A stretch of DNA of 64,000 bases from Hofstenia miamia. Taxonomy: Eukaryota > Xenacoelomorpha > Acoela. A model generated the notes under the pieces. The model saw only the letters and a list, made by a program, of their open reading frames with translations, had not been told where the DNA came from and ran no database searches. Shown here in pieces: positions 23,011 to 33,785 of this stretch (position 1 is its first letter; each line of letters opens with the position of its first letter). The stretch spans positions 1,794,423 through 1,858,422 of the forward strand of contig SCFE01000077.1 in assembly GCA_004352715.1 (NCBI GenBank), read 5' to 3'. The position numbers were made by a program, and so were the translations under genes.

Positions 23011-23029
23011 ATGCATTGCAATCAACTTA

Positions 23030-23709
23030 TGTAGCATAATCCAAAGCATAATGCTGCTAAGAAGAGAAGATCAGAGGATTAGTCTGAACTAAGATCAAAT
23101 TATTATTTAGTGATTAAAAAACAATTTAAATTTAATTATCATTATTATGTTTTTAATATGCAACTAAGAAGCAATATAGAAAATTAGTACTTGTCGACAA
23201 ATAATTTGACAAAACAAAGAAGGTGATAATGCTTCCATTATTTTTAGCCATATTTGGCAGACAATACAATATTAATTAAAGCCAATAGTTTTTTGGTATT
23301 GGCTGAAGTAGTATTTATTAAGCAGCTAGTGAAAGTGCCAGGTTGTGAAATACAAAGTTACACATTACAAATTGAGTTTAAGTCAGTTACATCCAGCCTT
23401 GAGGGTTGCACTGAGTTAGGATAGGGAACACATAAATTACTTCATTGAGCTGAGACTTGGAACTACTTTATCAACAATGGAGGCACATGAGTGTGGATAG
23501 ATTTGGAGATTGGAGTTGGCCAGAGGCCACAGTGAAATCATGTAAAGAAACTGCAACAATGTCATACCTAAATAGTATTGGATTAGTTGGAGTTAATATA
23601 AGTTAATAACAGCATATCTCATGTTGAAGCAAAGAACTAAGATCAGTACATCCCTACCCACATCTAACAAGAAATAATAATTTAAAAGAATAATTAACTC
23701 TATGCTACA
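23030..23709 (+). repeat. Gypsy family-1 LTR, shorter and diverged
   Basis: Starts TGTAGCATAATCCAA and ends TATGCTACA. It shares the landmark GGATAGGGAACACATAA with the LTR at 17000. About 480 bases shorter than that copy, through internal deletion. Confidence 0.75.
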
Positions 23710-23843
23710 TGGTGACCATGACAGATTAAGAACAAGAAGAATCAACAAACCAACATCCTGACTTGGGTCTTAGAGTCAAAAAAGTAAGAAACACAACCAT
23801 TACATGTTATAGCAGAAGACATGCAAAGAAAATCACAGGGTAC
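23710..23843 (+). promoter_or_regulatory. Primer-binding site and leader after LTR
   Basis: TGGTGACCATGAC at 23710-23722 corresponds to the site at 18160, and the following AAGAACAAGAAGAATC parallels the leader of copy B. It shows that another plus-strand element began here, giving the order LTR, body, LTR, leader. The new element is cut off at the minisatellite. Confidence 0.6.
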
Positions 23844-23972
23844 ACAACTTTTGCCCAAAAGATGTTCACCCATTAGGACTTTCACCCACACTGGCATTCA
23901 CCCAATCAGGACTTTTGCCCACTATGACATTTGCCCACTAGGACTTTTGCCCAATAAGACTTTTGCCCACCA
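23844..23972 (+). repeat. 16-bp minisatellite, eight units
   Basis: Eight imperfect 16-bp units of the type GGACTTTTGCCCACTA. The same 16-bp family occurs in reverse orientation at 30893-30972. Confidence 0.85.
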
Positions 23973-24570
23973 TTGTAGTAGAGTGAGGAATTTAAGGCAA
24001 ATAGCCAAAAGATACTTATATTTATTGAGAGATATTGTATTTATTGAATCATTTTCTAAGAAGTTAACTCAATTTTATTTTTCTAATGCAACACATTGAA
24101 CACTTGAAAGAAACAAATTTATTTCTTGGATTGTATCTCAATAATTTACCTAATTTTAATTCTATACTGTGATTATTTTTTTACTAAAAACCTAAATTTT
24201 TTTACATCACTCTAAAAAAACAAGTTTTTAGTTAAAGGCAATAAGCAATTCCTTACTTGTTCCTAAAGCTAAAGAAACCATGGAAAACTAAAATTCAATG
24301 AATGCACATTTAATTGAGGTTTCATTGAATTTATACAATGCCAGACAGTGAATAATACATTTAATTGCATCATAACAGAACTAACATCAAGAATAGATAA
24401 ATTGTGACATATTGGGGAAAGAAATTAAGACAATAAGGAAAATTTGTGAGAAGCTCTAAAAAACTAAGTCACTAAAACTCAGGAAATATATTTAAATTAT
24501 TATAAATTTTTTTTAACCTGTTCTTACTCTACCTCTGTTTGTTGAATTTCTACTTAAAAACTAAAGATTG

Positions 24571-24604
<34 letters not shown>

Positions 24605-24660
24605 CTTTTTACAGTGAAAATAAGCATGCAGAATATAAAGCTATTAAGTTTATATATTTA
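23973..24660. other. No gene seen; contains a duplicated 60-bp piece
   Basis: AT-rich. Bases 24199-24258 are repeated at 30482-30541, at the edge of the 1000-N gap. A TA run lies at about 24573-24604. Confidence 0.5.
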
Positions 24661-25075
24661 CCTAATTCCGACCAAATCCGGTCGAATATATAGGAAAATT
24701 GTTATTTACTAATACACAATAAAAATTTTACACAATTTTTCATCAACAATTTGTAATTTATTAATGTTGAAAGCCTGACATGCTTCAGAGTGAATGAAAA
24801 TTTTCCGAAGTCTCGAAGTGTGACTTGATACACTATACTTTCTTTCGTCTTTCAAATGAGTTTCATAAGTGCGTTTTGATGGTAATAAATGTGGCTGAGG
24901 ATGGTTGCTGTTACATGCAGATATTTTCCCATAGAATATAAATTTAAGCATTCTAACAATAAATAATAAAGAACTTTGGATAATAAAGAACTTTGGTAAA
25001 GAATATTTTTTTAAAAATCCGGAAAAGATCCGAATTTTTCGCAATATTGAGATCCGATACGATCCGATTCCATCT
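24661..25075 (-). mobile_element. Possible hAT-type fragment
   Basis: Read on the minus strand, the segment starts CAGAGATGGAATCGGATCG, which resembles hAT termini (CAGAGATGG type). The frame 25044-24709 inside it is open for 111 codons but I recognise no domain. The second terminus was not found, so the boundary is uncertain. Confidence 0.35.
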
Positions 25076-25136
25076 CTGGTTCGGCATATAATTTTTCGCA
25101 GTTTTACTAATGAGTTTGTTAATAAGCAGTTTCATA

Positions 25137-26975
25137 TGACGCATCAGGTATTAAGATCCTGCAAGCGCTTTTTTGGATTCTTTCAATTATTTTGCTTCAT
25201 GTATCAGTTAAGCGTCATGCCATACTGGGAAGCAGTATTCTAAAATTGATCTGATCAGTGTGATGTAAATATGTGCTAAGTCACTAATAGATACCATGCT
25301 TCTTTTCAGTATCCTAATAAAAAACAGAAGTTTGGCAGTTTTACTAATGAGTTCATTAATAAGCAGTTTCATATTTAGATTACTCTTGATTGTCAGTCCA
25401 AGAAGCTTAACGGACTGTACTCTTCTTATGGTAGCGTTATTACATTCCATTTCAGATGGTAACTGAAATATTCCTAGTAGGCAAAAAGTATTCTCTTTTG
25501 TTTTATTAACATTTAACTTTATTAAAGAAGTTTTCAAAACTTCTGACAATTTCACCTCCCTTAGAAGGAAAATCGCAAATACAAATTTCCCATGCAGTAG
25601 TATCGTCCACAAACAGTAGTGCATTTCATATGGCAAAAGATTAATTTAATAGGGTAGAAATAGGAAATGCTAATTTGTACGAAAAATCTCGTAAAATCCT
25701 ATTCGGTATAATATCCTAATGAGACAGGCCCAGATGCTTTCCTGGGATTAAGTGAATTCAACATCTGGAAAATTTCTTATTCCGTCGTTTTTAGAGGAAT
25801 TTCAGATTGAGATATTAAAAGTCATCTTCAAATAACATTTGATTACCCGCAGTTATTTTTGAAAACTTACTATTAATGTTTTTAGCCTATGAAAAATCAT
25901 CTAGACCACTTAATTCACCAGTTATTGGCAGTTTGTAGCCTACATTTGTTGACATGCCGCATATTGATTGTATTTCAAGTCATCTACTCTATTAGTACAG
26001 TAATTCTTGCACGCTTGTTGAATCAATCTATTAATTTTGTTTCATAATTTCTTGAACAGAATAGTATTATTGTCATGAACAGCAGTCTGTTTTTCTTTAA
26101 TCAATTTCAGTATATTGGATGTGATCCAGGGTTTGTGATAACTGAAAAATTTTTTTCAGCAGAAAACTTAGCTCAATTAGAAAATTCATTTTTTTAGAAG
26201 GACAGATTTTCTTCATGGAGCAAAAGACCAATCGGCAGAATTTAGCTGTCGGCCGGAAAATTTCCGGTTTTTAGAAGATTTGTTCGTAGTAAGGATAGTT
26301 TTGAAGTAGGTTTTTTGTAATAAGATTTAACAAATATAGAAAGGTGCCGCCAGTCACCAATATTTGGCATACATTTTGCTTCTCCAAATGATATAGACTG
26401 ATTTCTGAAAATTTTGTCTAATGTGTTTTGATCATAAATGGGAATTTAGCTAATTTCTTCATTTGGAATTCTCAGTTCAGAAACTCCAATCTAAACTGAT
26501 TAAATTCTCCACCTATAATGATCATATAATGTTCCAATGTTGTATATATTGGTTCGCATAATGGTTTTATTTTCTAAATTCCAATGAGGATAATAAACGA
26601 CTCCACAGATATAACCACTTACACCGAGTGGTGTTTGGTGCCTTAGCCTAATCCAAAGTGCTTCAATTTCGTCATGTGAGTTATCCGCAAAAATTTGAGT
26701 AAACTTGCAATAAGGAATGTTATGACTAATTTGAAACATCTCTCTACCTCCTGATTTTTCATTACCACTCTTGTCCGGTCATTTCAAATGGATGTGTAGT
26801 TAGGGAGATCAACTGCACTATCAGGGATTTCAAGTGATAAATGAGTGTTAGTCAGAAACAAGAAGTCCGGAAAGTAGGAAAAGAGTACAACAGCGTATAA
26901 ATCATCTACTTTATATCTTATAGACCGAACATTTGACAAGAATATTGACGATATAAAACATTTAGTATCATTATC
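25137..26975 (-). pseudogene. LINE ORF2: endonuclease and reverse transcriptase
   Basis: Minus strand, from 26975 down. An AP-endonuclease-like start (NVRSIRYKVDDLY) is followed by EALWIRLRHQT and SGYICGVVYYP. A linker with HKPWITSNILKLIKEK comes next. The RT catalytic box LLFVDDTTA lies at about 25600, then VKLLGLTIKSNLN, ILEYCFPVWH and the usual end IERIQKSACRIL. This is the EN-RT layout of CR1/Jockey-like LINEs, which nick DNA and prime reverse transcription on the cut. Many stops and frameshifts are present, and RT motifs before the FVDD box are largely missing. At 25137 it joins a repeated piece of itself (25095-25135 resembles 25335-25372). Confidence 0.85.
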
Positions 26976-27067
26976 TTTATTTAGTCAATTTATATTCACT
27001 TTAGATCCGTTTTGAAACAATTCCAAGTTTTTAATTTGAAGTCTGCTATGCTGCACACTGTTGTTAA

Positions 27068-27663
27068 TTAACTCATATCGCTTTTTTGTAACAGTTTCTC
27101 AATTTTCCTATCTTTGATATTAAGTTCGGTTTTTATGTAAACTTTGCCTGTAAAATCCTTTAACAGACTTGCCATAGACACTAAACAGCGTTTTGTCCAA
27201 ACCAAGCCTAAATCAATTACTAATGGAGGACTTTTACTACCATTATCACGTAACTTTCCCAATTGATAGGTATGTTGTATCGAATAATTACTTACTTTTA
27301 GAAATTTAAACATTTCTTCAATAGCTTTTTTATCATGATCTAATCTTTCGGAAAATTTTGTTGACCCAACCAATTCAGGCATCCCAGTAACGATAGCTCT
27401 TCTTTGATAGGAATTATCTTCGATTTTGCCCCAGCTTGACAACTAGGTGTCGTCATTGTATGCTTCGCAAATTTTTGAATATCGGCATCAAATTGGGCAA
27501 ATTTCTTTCCAAATCCTTAATTAAAATATCCAATTTCATTAGGCGTTTAGCTGTAGGGAAGTTTGATTTACCTGTATCCACACATGTAGTAAACAAAGTC
27601 AAAAAATGTTTTTCATATTGAGTAACAGCTTCAATGCATTGTACAGAAAACCAGTTCATTGCT
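27068..27663 (-). pseudogene. LINE ORF1 (RRM-type)
   Basis: Two minus-strand frames, 27659-27453 and 27442-27068, are separated by a frameshift. The second encodes RRAIVTGMPE, then QLGKLRDNGSKSPPLVIDLG, then KVYIKTELNIKDRKIEKLL. This is the order seen in ORF1 proteins with an RNA-binding RRM/C-terminal domain, which coat LINE RNA. It lies directly upstream of the endonuclease on the same strand, as expected for ORF1-ORF2 order. Confidence 0.75.
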
Positions 27664-27739
27664 TTGAGAAATGCATCATTTTATTACATTGAAAGCATAT
27701 AAATTTCTTTATTTTCCCAAATAGCAAGCCATTAATGGA

Positions 27740-28300
27740 CCGAAAATGGGCCATTGAGGTTGCCATTGATGGCCACTATTGGCAAATGACCGCTGTGGAA
27801 TTAATTCGCCAGTGATGTATTCCCGACAATGACCCATTTATGGAACAATAATGGTCCATTCATGGGCCATTGGTGAGCCAATATTTTCCCATTGGTGGCA
27901 AACTGTAGGTTTTGATTTCAAACCATTATTATTGCATGTAAAGCAACAACTTTATACACATAAGAAGTTCAAACAGTGCTGTTTGAACATACGCAAGCCC
28001 AACAATAGGGCAAAAGGATATCTTTGATATCCCATCAAGCATTTTCACTACAAACATTTAATTGAAAATTAAAAGAATGTCTTGTTTATAAATGATAACA
28101 ATGAACACATAATTATTGGCAAATGATCACCCTGGAATTAATGCGCCAGTGATGTATTCCCGACAATGACCCATTTATGGACCAATAATGGTCCATTCAT
28201 TGGCCATTGGTGGCAAACAGTAGGTATTGATTTCAAACCATTATTATTAATTGTAAAGAAACAACTTTATACATATAAGAATAACAATAAACACATAAAT
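27740..28300. repeat. Two tandem GGCCATT-rich repeat units upstream of LINE
   Basis: 27781-27966 and 28120-28283 share CCAGTGATGTATTCCCGACA, TGGTCCATTCAT and TTTCAAACCATTATTATT. The first unit has an extra ~35 bases. Internal GGCCA/TGGCC and GGTCCATT/AATGGxCC pairs are frequent. Relative to the LINE (minus strand) they lie upstream of ORF1. Confidence 0.7.
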
Positions 28301-28832
28301 TCGCTAAATTTAAGAAAAATTTTAATTTTTCAACTTAAGTCCAATTTTGAAATAGTACTTTTTTAAATCATGAAAAATCTCTTCTGCTTATTCATACTTT
28401 TTTATATTATAGTTAACCTTAAGGCATCCAAATATGCATGAATAAATTACAATAAAATCAGAAGTTTTCTTAGTAATAGCAAGCGCAAATAAAGTGCATT
28501 TAAACTTTAGGTGTCCCAGAGTAAATTTTAATTACTTAGACAATACAACGGATTTTATTTGCATGTTTGTGAGGGGAATACTGAACATTTTCATATGATT
28601 TACCATAAACATATATATCTTATATTAAGATTTCAATTCAACTATTAAAAATTTTAAAATGTCAATTTCAATCCTTTCTTGTAAAATAGTGCAGTTGATG
28701 CAAAAATGCATTCTTTTTAGAGTTTTCAATTATATGCTTAATTTGTTCATTTACAAAAATCTTATAATGGTTTTGGATATGACGGGCCAGGGACCGGTCT
28801 GGGCCTGAATTACCAGTTGCAATGGGCCGTGC
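28301..28832. other. No gene seen
   Basis: AT-rich, short frames only. Confidence 0.5.
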
Positions 28833-28836
28833 TTAA

Positions 28837-29481
28837 CACGTAAACTGCGGGTGAATTTTCCGTAAACTGCGACAGGATTTTTAGATGAAATTTCGTGTGC
28901 CTACTATGACCTAGATATTTATGAATAACTACATATTTTCTGGTTTAAAGTATATAAACCTATATATTTTCTGAAAGCTGATAAACTAAGGAATACCTTG
29001 ATAATAAAATTAATCTTTTTTTCACATAATTATTTTTTTTATTAAATTAAAAATTATTAATTAATTTAATTTTTAAAAAAATTAATTTTATTATCATTGT
29101 TAGATGATGAAATACAATAACAATTAATTAAAAATAATACTGCATTTATTTTATATCAACTTAAGATTGAGAAAAAAATATTTACAACAGTATATCCAAA
29201 GGAATATAAAGGTTATAGGGTAATATATTGAGGAAGTCAGCATGTGCAGAAATTGCACAAAAATATATAAAAAAATTAAAGGCATGTATTATACTTGTTA
29301 TTTGCCCTATAAATGCTGATCAAAGCAACCAGGGCAACAAGCAACATTACAAATTTCACACTGGAATCTTGTTCTTTTTCTGTTACCAGATGATCTGTTA
29401 GAACAGACTTTACACTCTAGTCTTTTACCTTGATTAAATTTTACTAGTTTGCACTTTTGTCCAGTGAGTCGAGGTGAGGTC
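28837..29481 (-). mobile_element. piggyBac element, copy 1 (one end)
   Basis: TTAA at 28833-28836 is followed by the terminal sequence CACGTAAACTGCGGGTGA. The next ~640 bases are almost identical to 37732-38363, apart from a short insertion near 28870. The remainder of the element lies in the gap 29482-30481. The near identity implies recent transposition. Confidence 0.85.
29307..29481 (-). CDS. piggyBac transposase C-terminal Cys-rich domain (copy 1)
   Basis: The minus-strand frame ending at the TAG 29309-29307 encodes RLECKVCSNRSSGNRKRTRF, then QCEICNVACCPGCFDQH. The CxxC...CxxC...CxxCF pattern is the cross-brace zinc domain at the C-terminus of piggyBac transposases, which binds the element ends. 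The catalytic DDE region should be in the gap. No stop interrupts the visible part. Confidence 0.8.
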
Positions 29482-30481
29482 NNNNNNNNNNNNNNNNNNN
29501 NNNNNNNNNNNNNNNNNNNNNNNNNNNNNNNNNNNNNNNNNNNNNNNNNNNNNNNNNNNNNNNNNNNNNNNNNNNNNNNNNNNNNNNNNNNNNNNNNNNN
29601 NNNNNNNNNNNNNNNNNNNNNNNNNNNNNNNNNNNNNNNNNNNNNNNNNNNNNNNNNNNNNNNNNNNNNNNNNNNNNNNNNNNNNNNNNNNNNNNNNNNN
29701 NNNNNNNNNNNNNNNNNNNNNNNNNNNNNNNNNNNNNNNNNNNNNNNNNNNNNNNNNNNNNNNNNNNNNNNNNNNNNNNNNNNNNNNNNNNNNNNNNNNN
29801 NNNNNNNNNNNNNNNNNNNNNNNNNNNNNNNNNNNNNNNNNNNNNNNNNNNNNNNNNNNNNNNNNNNNNNNNNNNNNNNNNNNNNNNNNNNNNNNNNNNN
29901 NNNNNNNNNNNNNNNNNNNNNNNNNNNNNNNNNNNNNNNNNNNNNNNNNNNNNNNNNNNNNNNNNNNNNNNNNNNNNNNNNNNNNNNNNNNNNNNNNNNN
30001 NNNNNNNNNNNNNNNNNNNNNNNNNNNNNNNNNNNNNNNNNNNNNNNNNNNNNNNNNNNNNNNNNNNNNNNNNNNNNNNNNNNNNNNNNNNNNNNNNNNN
30101 NNNNNNNNNNNNNNNNNNNNNNNNNNNNNNNNNNNNNNNNNNNNNNNNNNNNNNNNNNNNNNNNNNNNNNNNNNNNNNNNNNNNNNNNNNNNNNNNNNNN
30201 NNNNNNNNNNNNNNNNNNNNNNNNNNNNNNNNNNNNNNNNNNNNNNNNNNNNNNNNNNNNNNNNNNNNNNNNNNNNNNNNNNNNNNNNNNNNNNNNNNNN
30301 NNNNNNNNNNNNNNNNNNNNNNNNNNNNNNNNNNNNNNNNNNNNNNNNNNNNNNNNNNNNNNNNNNNNNNNNNNNNNNNNNNNNNNNNNNNNNNNNNNNN
30401 NNNNNNNNNNNNNNNNNNNNNNNNNNNNNNNNNNNNNNNNNNNNNNNNNNNNNNNNNNNNNNNNNNNNNNNNNNNNNNNNN
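29482..30481. other. Assembly gap of 1000 N
   Basis: Placeholder gap that cuts the piggyBac transposase. Confidence 0.99.
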
Positions 30482-30649
30482 TTTTTTACATCACTCTAAA
30501 AAAACAAGTTTTTAGTTAAAGGCAATAAGCAATTCCTTACTTATATATATATATATACATATACAATGTATAGTTTTTAAGTAAAACAAGTTATATTGCA
30601 CAAAAGTAAAAACAATAACACAGTTAAGAGTATACCATATAGAGAAATC

Positions 30650-30799
30650 TTTGCAAGTTATAATTCTGGCTTTACATTTATCAAAATCACATTTCCAATA
30701 AATTGATTCTTTTTTTGAATGAATTCTGTATGTATAATTTAGATATACTAATTTGTTTCCTCCATGCTTAGTGGGAATTATTGTAACTGCTTCACTCAT
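30650..30799 (-). CDS. FLYWCH-type zinc-finger fragment
   Basis: Minus-strand ATG at 30799. The frame encodes IPTKHGGNKLVYLNYTYRI, then WKCDFDKCKARIITCKDF. The spacing of Gly-Leu-Val-Tyr, Trp-x-Cys, Lys-Cys-x-Ala-Arg is that of FLYWCH fingers, which occur in host regulators and at the start of MULE-type transposases. Only about 50 codons are convincing; the same frame then runs into low-complexity sequence, and a GTATAC after KDFSIW could be a splice donor. No MULE transposase is visible nearby. Confidence 0.55.
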
Positions 30800-30892
30800 G
30801 TATGCCTATGCAATACTAGGAAATTTAAATTACATGTAAAATGTTCTGATTGGTTGAACTTCACATTGGCCAAACATCAACATGGTATAATA

Positions 30893-30972
30893 TGCCCAAT
30901 AAAAGTATATTGGGCAAACATCCCATTGGGCGAACTTCCCTTTGGACGAACATCCCATTGGGCGAACATCCC
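30893..30972 (-). repeat. 16-bp minisatellite, five units
   Basis: Plus strand reads TTGGGCGAACATCCCA repeated with changes. The reverse complement matches the array at 23844-23972. Its end abuts the start of gypsy copy C homology. Confidence 0.85.
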
Positions 30973-32016
30973 ATACATGGAATTGCTGGAAACATACATT
31001 GATAAGAAGGGACAAGCAGTGTTGCCAATTACAATCAAGGAGGAGATATTAGAGTTTGAGATCATAAAAAAACAAAAAGATGATGTGATATTGAACAAAA
31101 TCATAGGAAAGCTCCAGGAACCAAGCCTAAAACTGTTGAGACTAACAATGAGCTGCTATGAAAGGTATAAATGGAAAAGAACTAAGAATGGACTCCTATA
31201 TGTTGATGCACATAACAACAGGATTTCAATACTGGAATATTATAAATAAGACTTAATAAGAAAAGTTCACAAAAAAGGTCATCTAGGCATTACACAAACC
31301 AAGAGAACCTTCAATGCAAGATTTATCACAACAGCAGTGAGAAAAGTCACAGAGGAGATAATTAAAAAGTGTATGACATGCCTCCTTAATAACAAACAGC
31401 ATTTTCCAATGCAGAGAGCACCACTAGAAAAGATCATAGCAACACAACCTAATGAAATCATACACATATATCTAGAAATGCTGTCAATGGACAAAGAGGG
31501 ATATCAACACTTACTAGTAATGGTAGATAACTTTACTAAGTATGCAGGAATGATCCCAATGAAGAACACAACAGCAGAACCAACTGCAGAAATAGTATGA
31601 AAGAGTGGATCTTAAAGTTTGGACCCATGGAGACAATAATCACAGACAAAGGGAAACAATTCAAAAGTAATCTATTTCACAAAATGTCATGCCTACTGGA
31701 AATAGTGAGTGAAAGAATGACAGCTTATCATCCACAGGCAAATGGCACAGTAGAAAGATTGAACAGGACGTTGATTAAATTGATAAGAGTTACAACATCA
31801 AGAATAGGGGGTCATAAGTGGCATGAAGTAATCAAAATGATCAAATACTTTTATAATAATTCAAGGCCATGTTCAGAAGAGACAGCAACTCCATTATTAA
31901 TGCAGTATTTTTCCTACAGTGAAAAAATGGACAATCAGTATATGAATCAATTAAGAAATCAAATAACAGCAATACACAAGAGACAATGTGCCATAACACA
32001 AAGAAATCCGCCATGA
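30973..32016 (+). pseudogene. Gypsy copy C integrase
   Basis: Spacer (DKKGQAVLPITIKEE), H2C2 zinc domain (KKGHLGITQTKRTFN then CMTCLLNN), core and C-terminal part follow in order. The second Asp (IITDKGKQF) and the Glu (YHPQANGTVERLNRTL) of the DDE triad are present. The first Asp is replaced by Tyr (IIHIYLEML, where the inverted piece at 22 kb has IVHIDL). A stop at 31246-31248 and one at 31598-31600 further break it. Integrase is therefore inactive. The region 5' of the spacer (RNase H, RT) is missing. Confidence 0.9.
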
Positions 32017-32589
32017 GACAACAGTGAAACTATAATAAAAAATCTATGGTCACACACACAAAATAGGCAACACAGTCTATGCATTCACACCAATGAAATT
32101 GATAGACACAAACCAGGTCTGAAATTTCAGAACAAAATGAGCAGGTCCACACATTGAAGAGTCTAGATTAGATGAAAATGCTGAATATATGCTGAATTGA
32201 TGGCAGACTACTGCACTTTCGGATCATATGAACAAACTAGACAGTTTACTGGAAGAAGGTTTTGATTAGGAATTTGAAACAAACATTGGTAATGAAAATT
32301 TACAAATGAGAGAGCTGCCAAGGTGAGCAGCAAGAGATAGATATATATATGACCCCAAGGTGTGGGATTTAAATTTACTTACTGAACTTAGGCAAATTGT
32401 GCAAGATGCAACAGCAACAACTGAAGAGAAAAAGAGTGCACCAAAACCAGAGAGCTGAGGAGATGACAAGGTCAAATCCACAGAGAAGAATATGAAGAGG
32501 GTCTTGAACTGGATATCAGATCAAAGGCAAAAGGAGTGAGAATGAACCACAGAGTAATCAAAGGCACAAAGTGAGAAGGAATAAGGGTA
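32017..32589 (+). pseudogene. Gypsy copy C post-integrase region
   Basis: Broken frames aligned at DNA level with 9250-8921 of copy A (minus): both have a GAGAGxGCxGC run, then AAATTTAxTxACTGAA, then AGAGTTG or AGAGCTG. It holds no recognised domain and leads into the motif cluster. Confidence 0.55.
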
Positions 32590-33122
32590 GTCCCCAATGC
32601 TGATTTGAGGGCAGGGAGACAAAAAGACATAATGCCTCTTCTGCTGGAGATCTGCACCACCAATTCAAGGGCCAGCAGAGAACCAGTGAAAATCCCAGAG
32701 ATCTGCAATACTGATTCAAGGGCATTCAGAGAACTGGTGCAAAGCAGCTTAACTTTCCCTCCAGTCCACTTTGTCAATTTGAGGGCAGTGCAACAATTGG
32801 AGTTCCTGGGGAAGGTGCAAGTGGGCAAAGAACTGTATGCATACAAAAGCAATTAGAGGCTGACATATCCATGGATCCCACAACTGGTCAATTGCTGAGA
32901 GAGTCAACTGTGAGCCAACTCAAGGGCAACTCAGTAGAAACCATCAGCATAGACTCACTGGACAGTGACCTGAGCACCAGTAAACCACTAAGGATTACTC
33001 AGCTACACGCCCCCTCTGAGACTACATCAGATAGAACTGTACACTCAAAAGAAAAGGATGTCAAAAATAGATGGAGAAATGTTGCACCTCTATTTCATGG
33101 GAACACTAAAAATGAGAAATAA
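32590..33122 (+). pseudogene. Gypsy copy C ORF3, N-terminal part with motif repeats
   Basis: Frames 32605-32856 and 32871-33122. The first carries TNSRASREP and TDSRAFREL, encoded by CAATTCAAGGGCCAGCAGA-like DNA also seen in copies A and B. The second ends in KNRWRNVAPLFHGN, which aligns with RRMTKVGRGRIHPYF of copy A. No known domain. Position after integrase is unusual for a simple gypsy element, where the 3' LTR would follow. Confidence 0.6.
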
Positions 33123-33125
33123 TGC

Positions 33126-33785
33126 ATATGAAAAGCTGTCACCAGAAACAAAAGCCCACATAAGAACAGTAGCAAAACAGAGGGTAACAATCTACCCATC
33201 ATGCTAGACACACAGAAAAAACTGATGGTCAACACAATAATAAGCTACCAGAAAGAACTAAATGATGTGTATAAGAGCCAGTATATGTGCAGCACATTCA
33301 ATGAAAATTTCACACTTGAAACAGCTCAAGGAATCATGGCATACATAGAACAGATAGCAAGAATACCAGAAATCAACATTGACAAGGACAACCTAATGAT
33401 CATCCACATCCTCAAAGAAAAAGAATATAGCAAAAATTTAGAAAAACAACTTGACCAAACACTGAGGATAAAAAAAATTTAGAAAAACAATTAGATCAAA
33501 CACTGAGGATGGCAAGAGTCCAAGGGATAAGAATAAGATTTCTGGGCAACTTACAAATGTGAGTGGAGAACATGTTCCTATGGGAAAAGATAGCAACAGA
33601 GACAAAGATAGCAGAGCTAATATGCCTTGATCTACAAATAGATTATTGGGTAGCCTACTGCAGATTAATGGTGGACCCTTGCATAGCAATAGAGCTATAT
33701 AAACAGATAAAAACAATAGAATTGACAACAAATGCAGAGGGCATGGAAAAAGCCAACATGCTGTTCATCTAGTGCAGCCTCACAC
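33126..33785 (+). pseudogene. Gypsy copy C ORF3, middle part
   Basis: Frames 33201-33482 and 33563-33772. Helical, charged sequence (LEKQLDQTLRI appears twice at the DNA level near 33440 and 33480, a short local duplication). No motif recognised. Function unknown. Confidence 0.5.
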
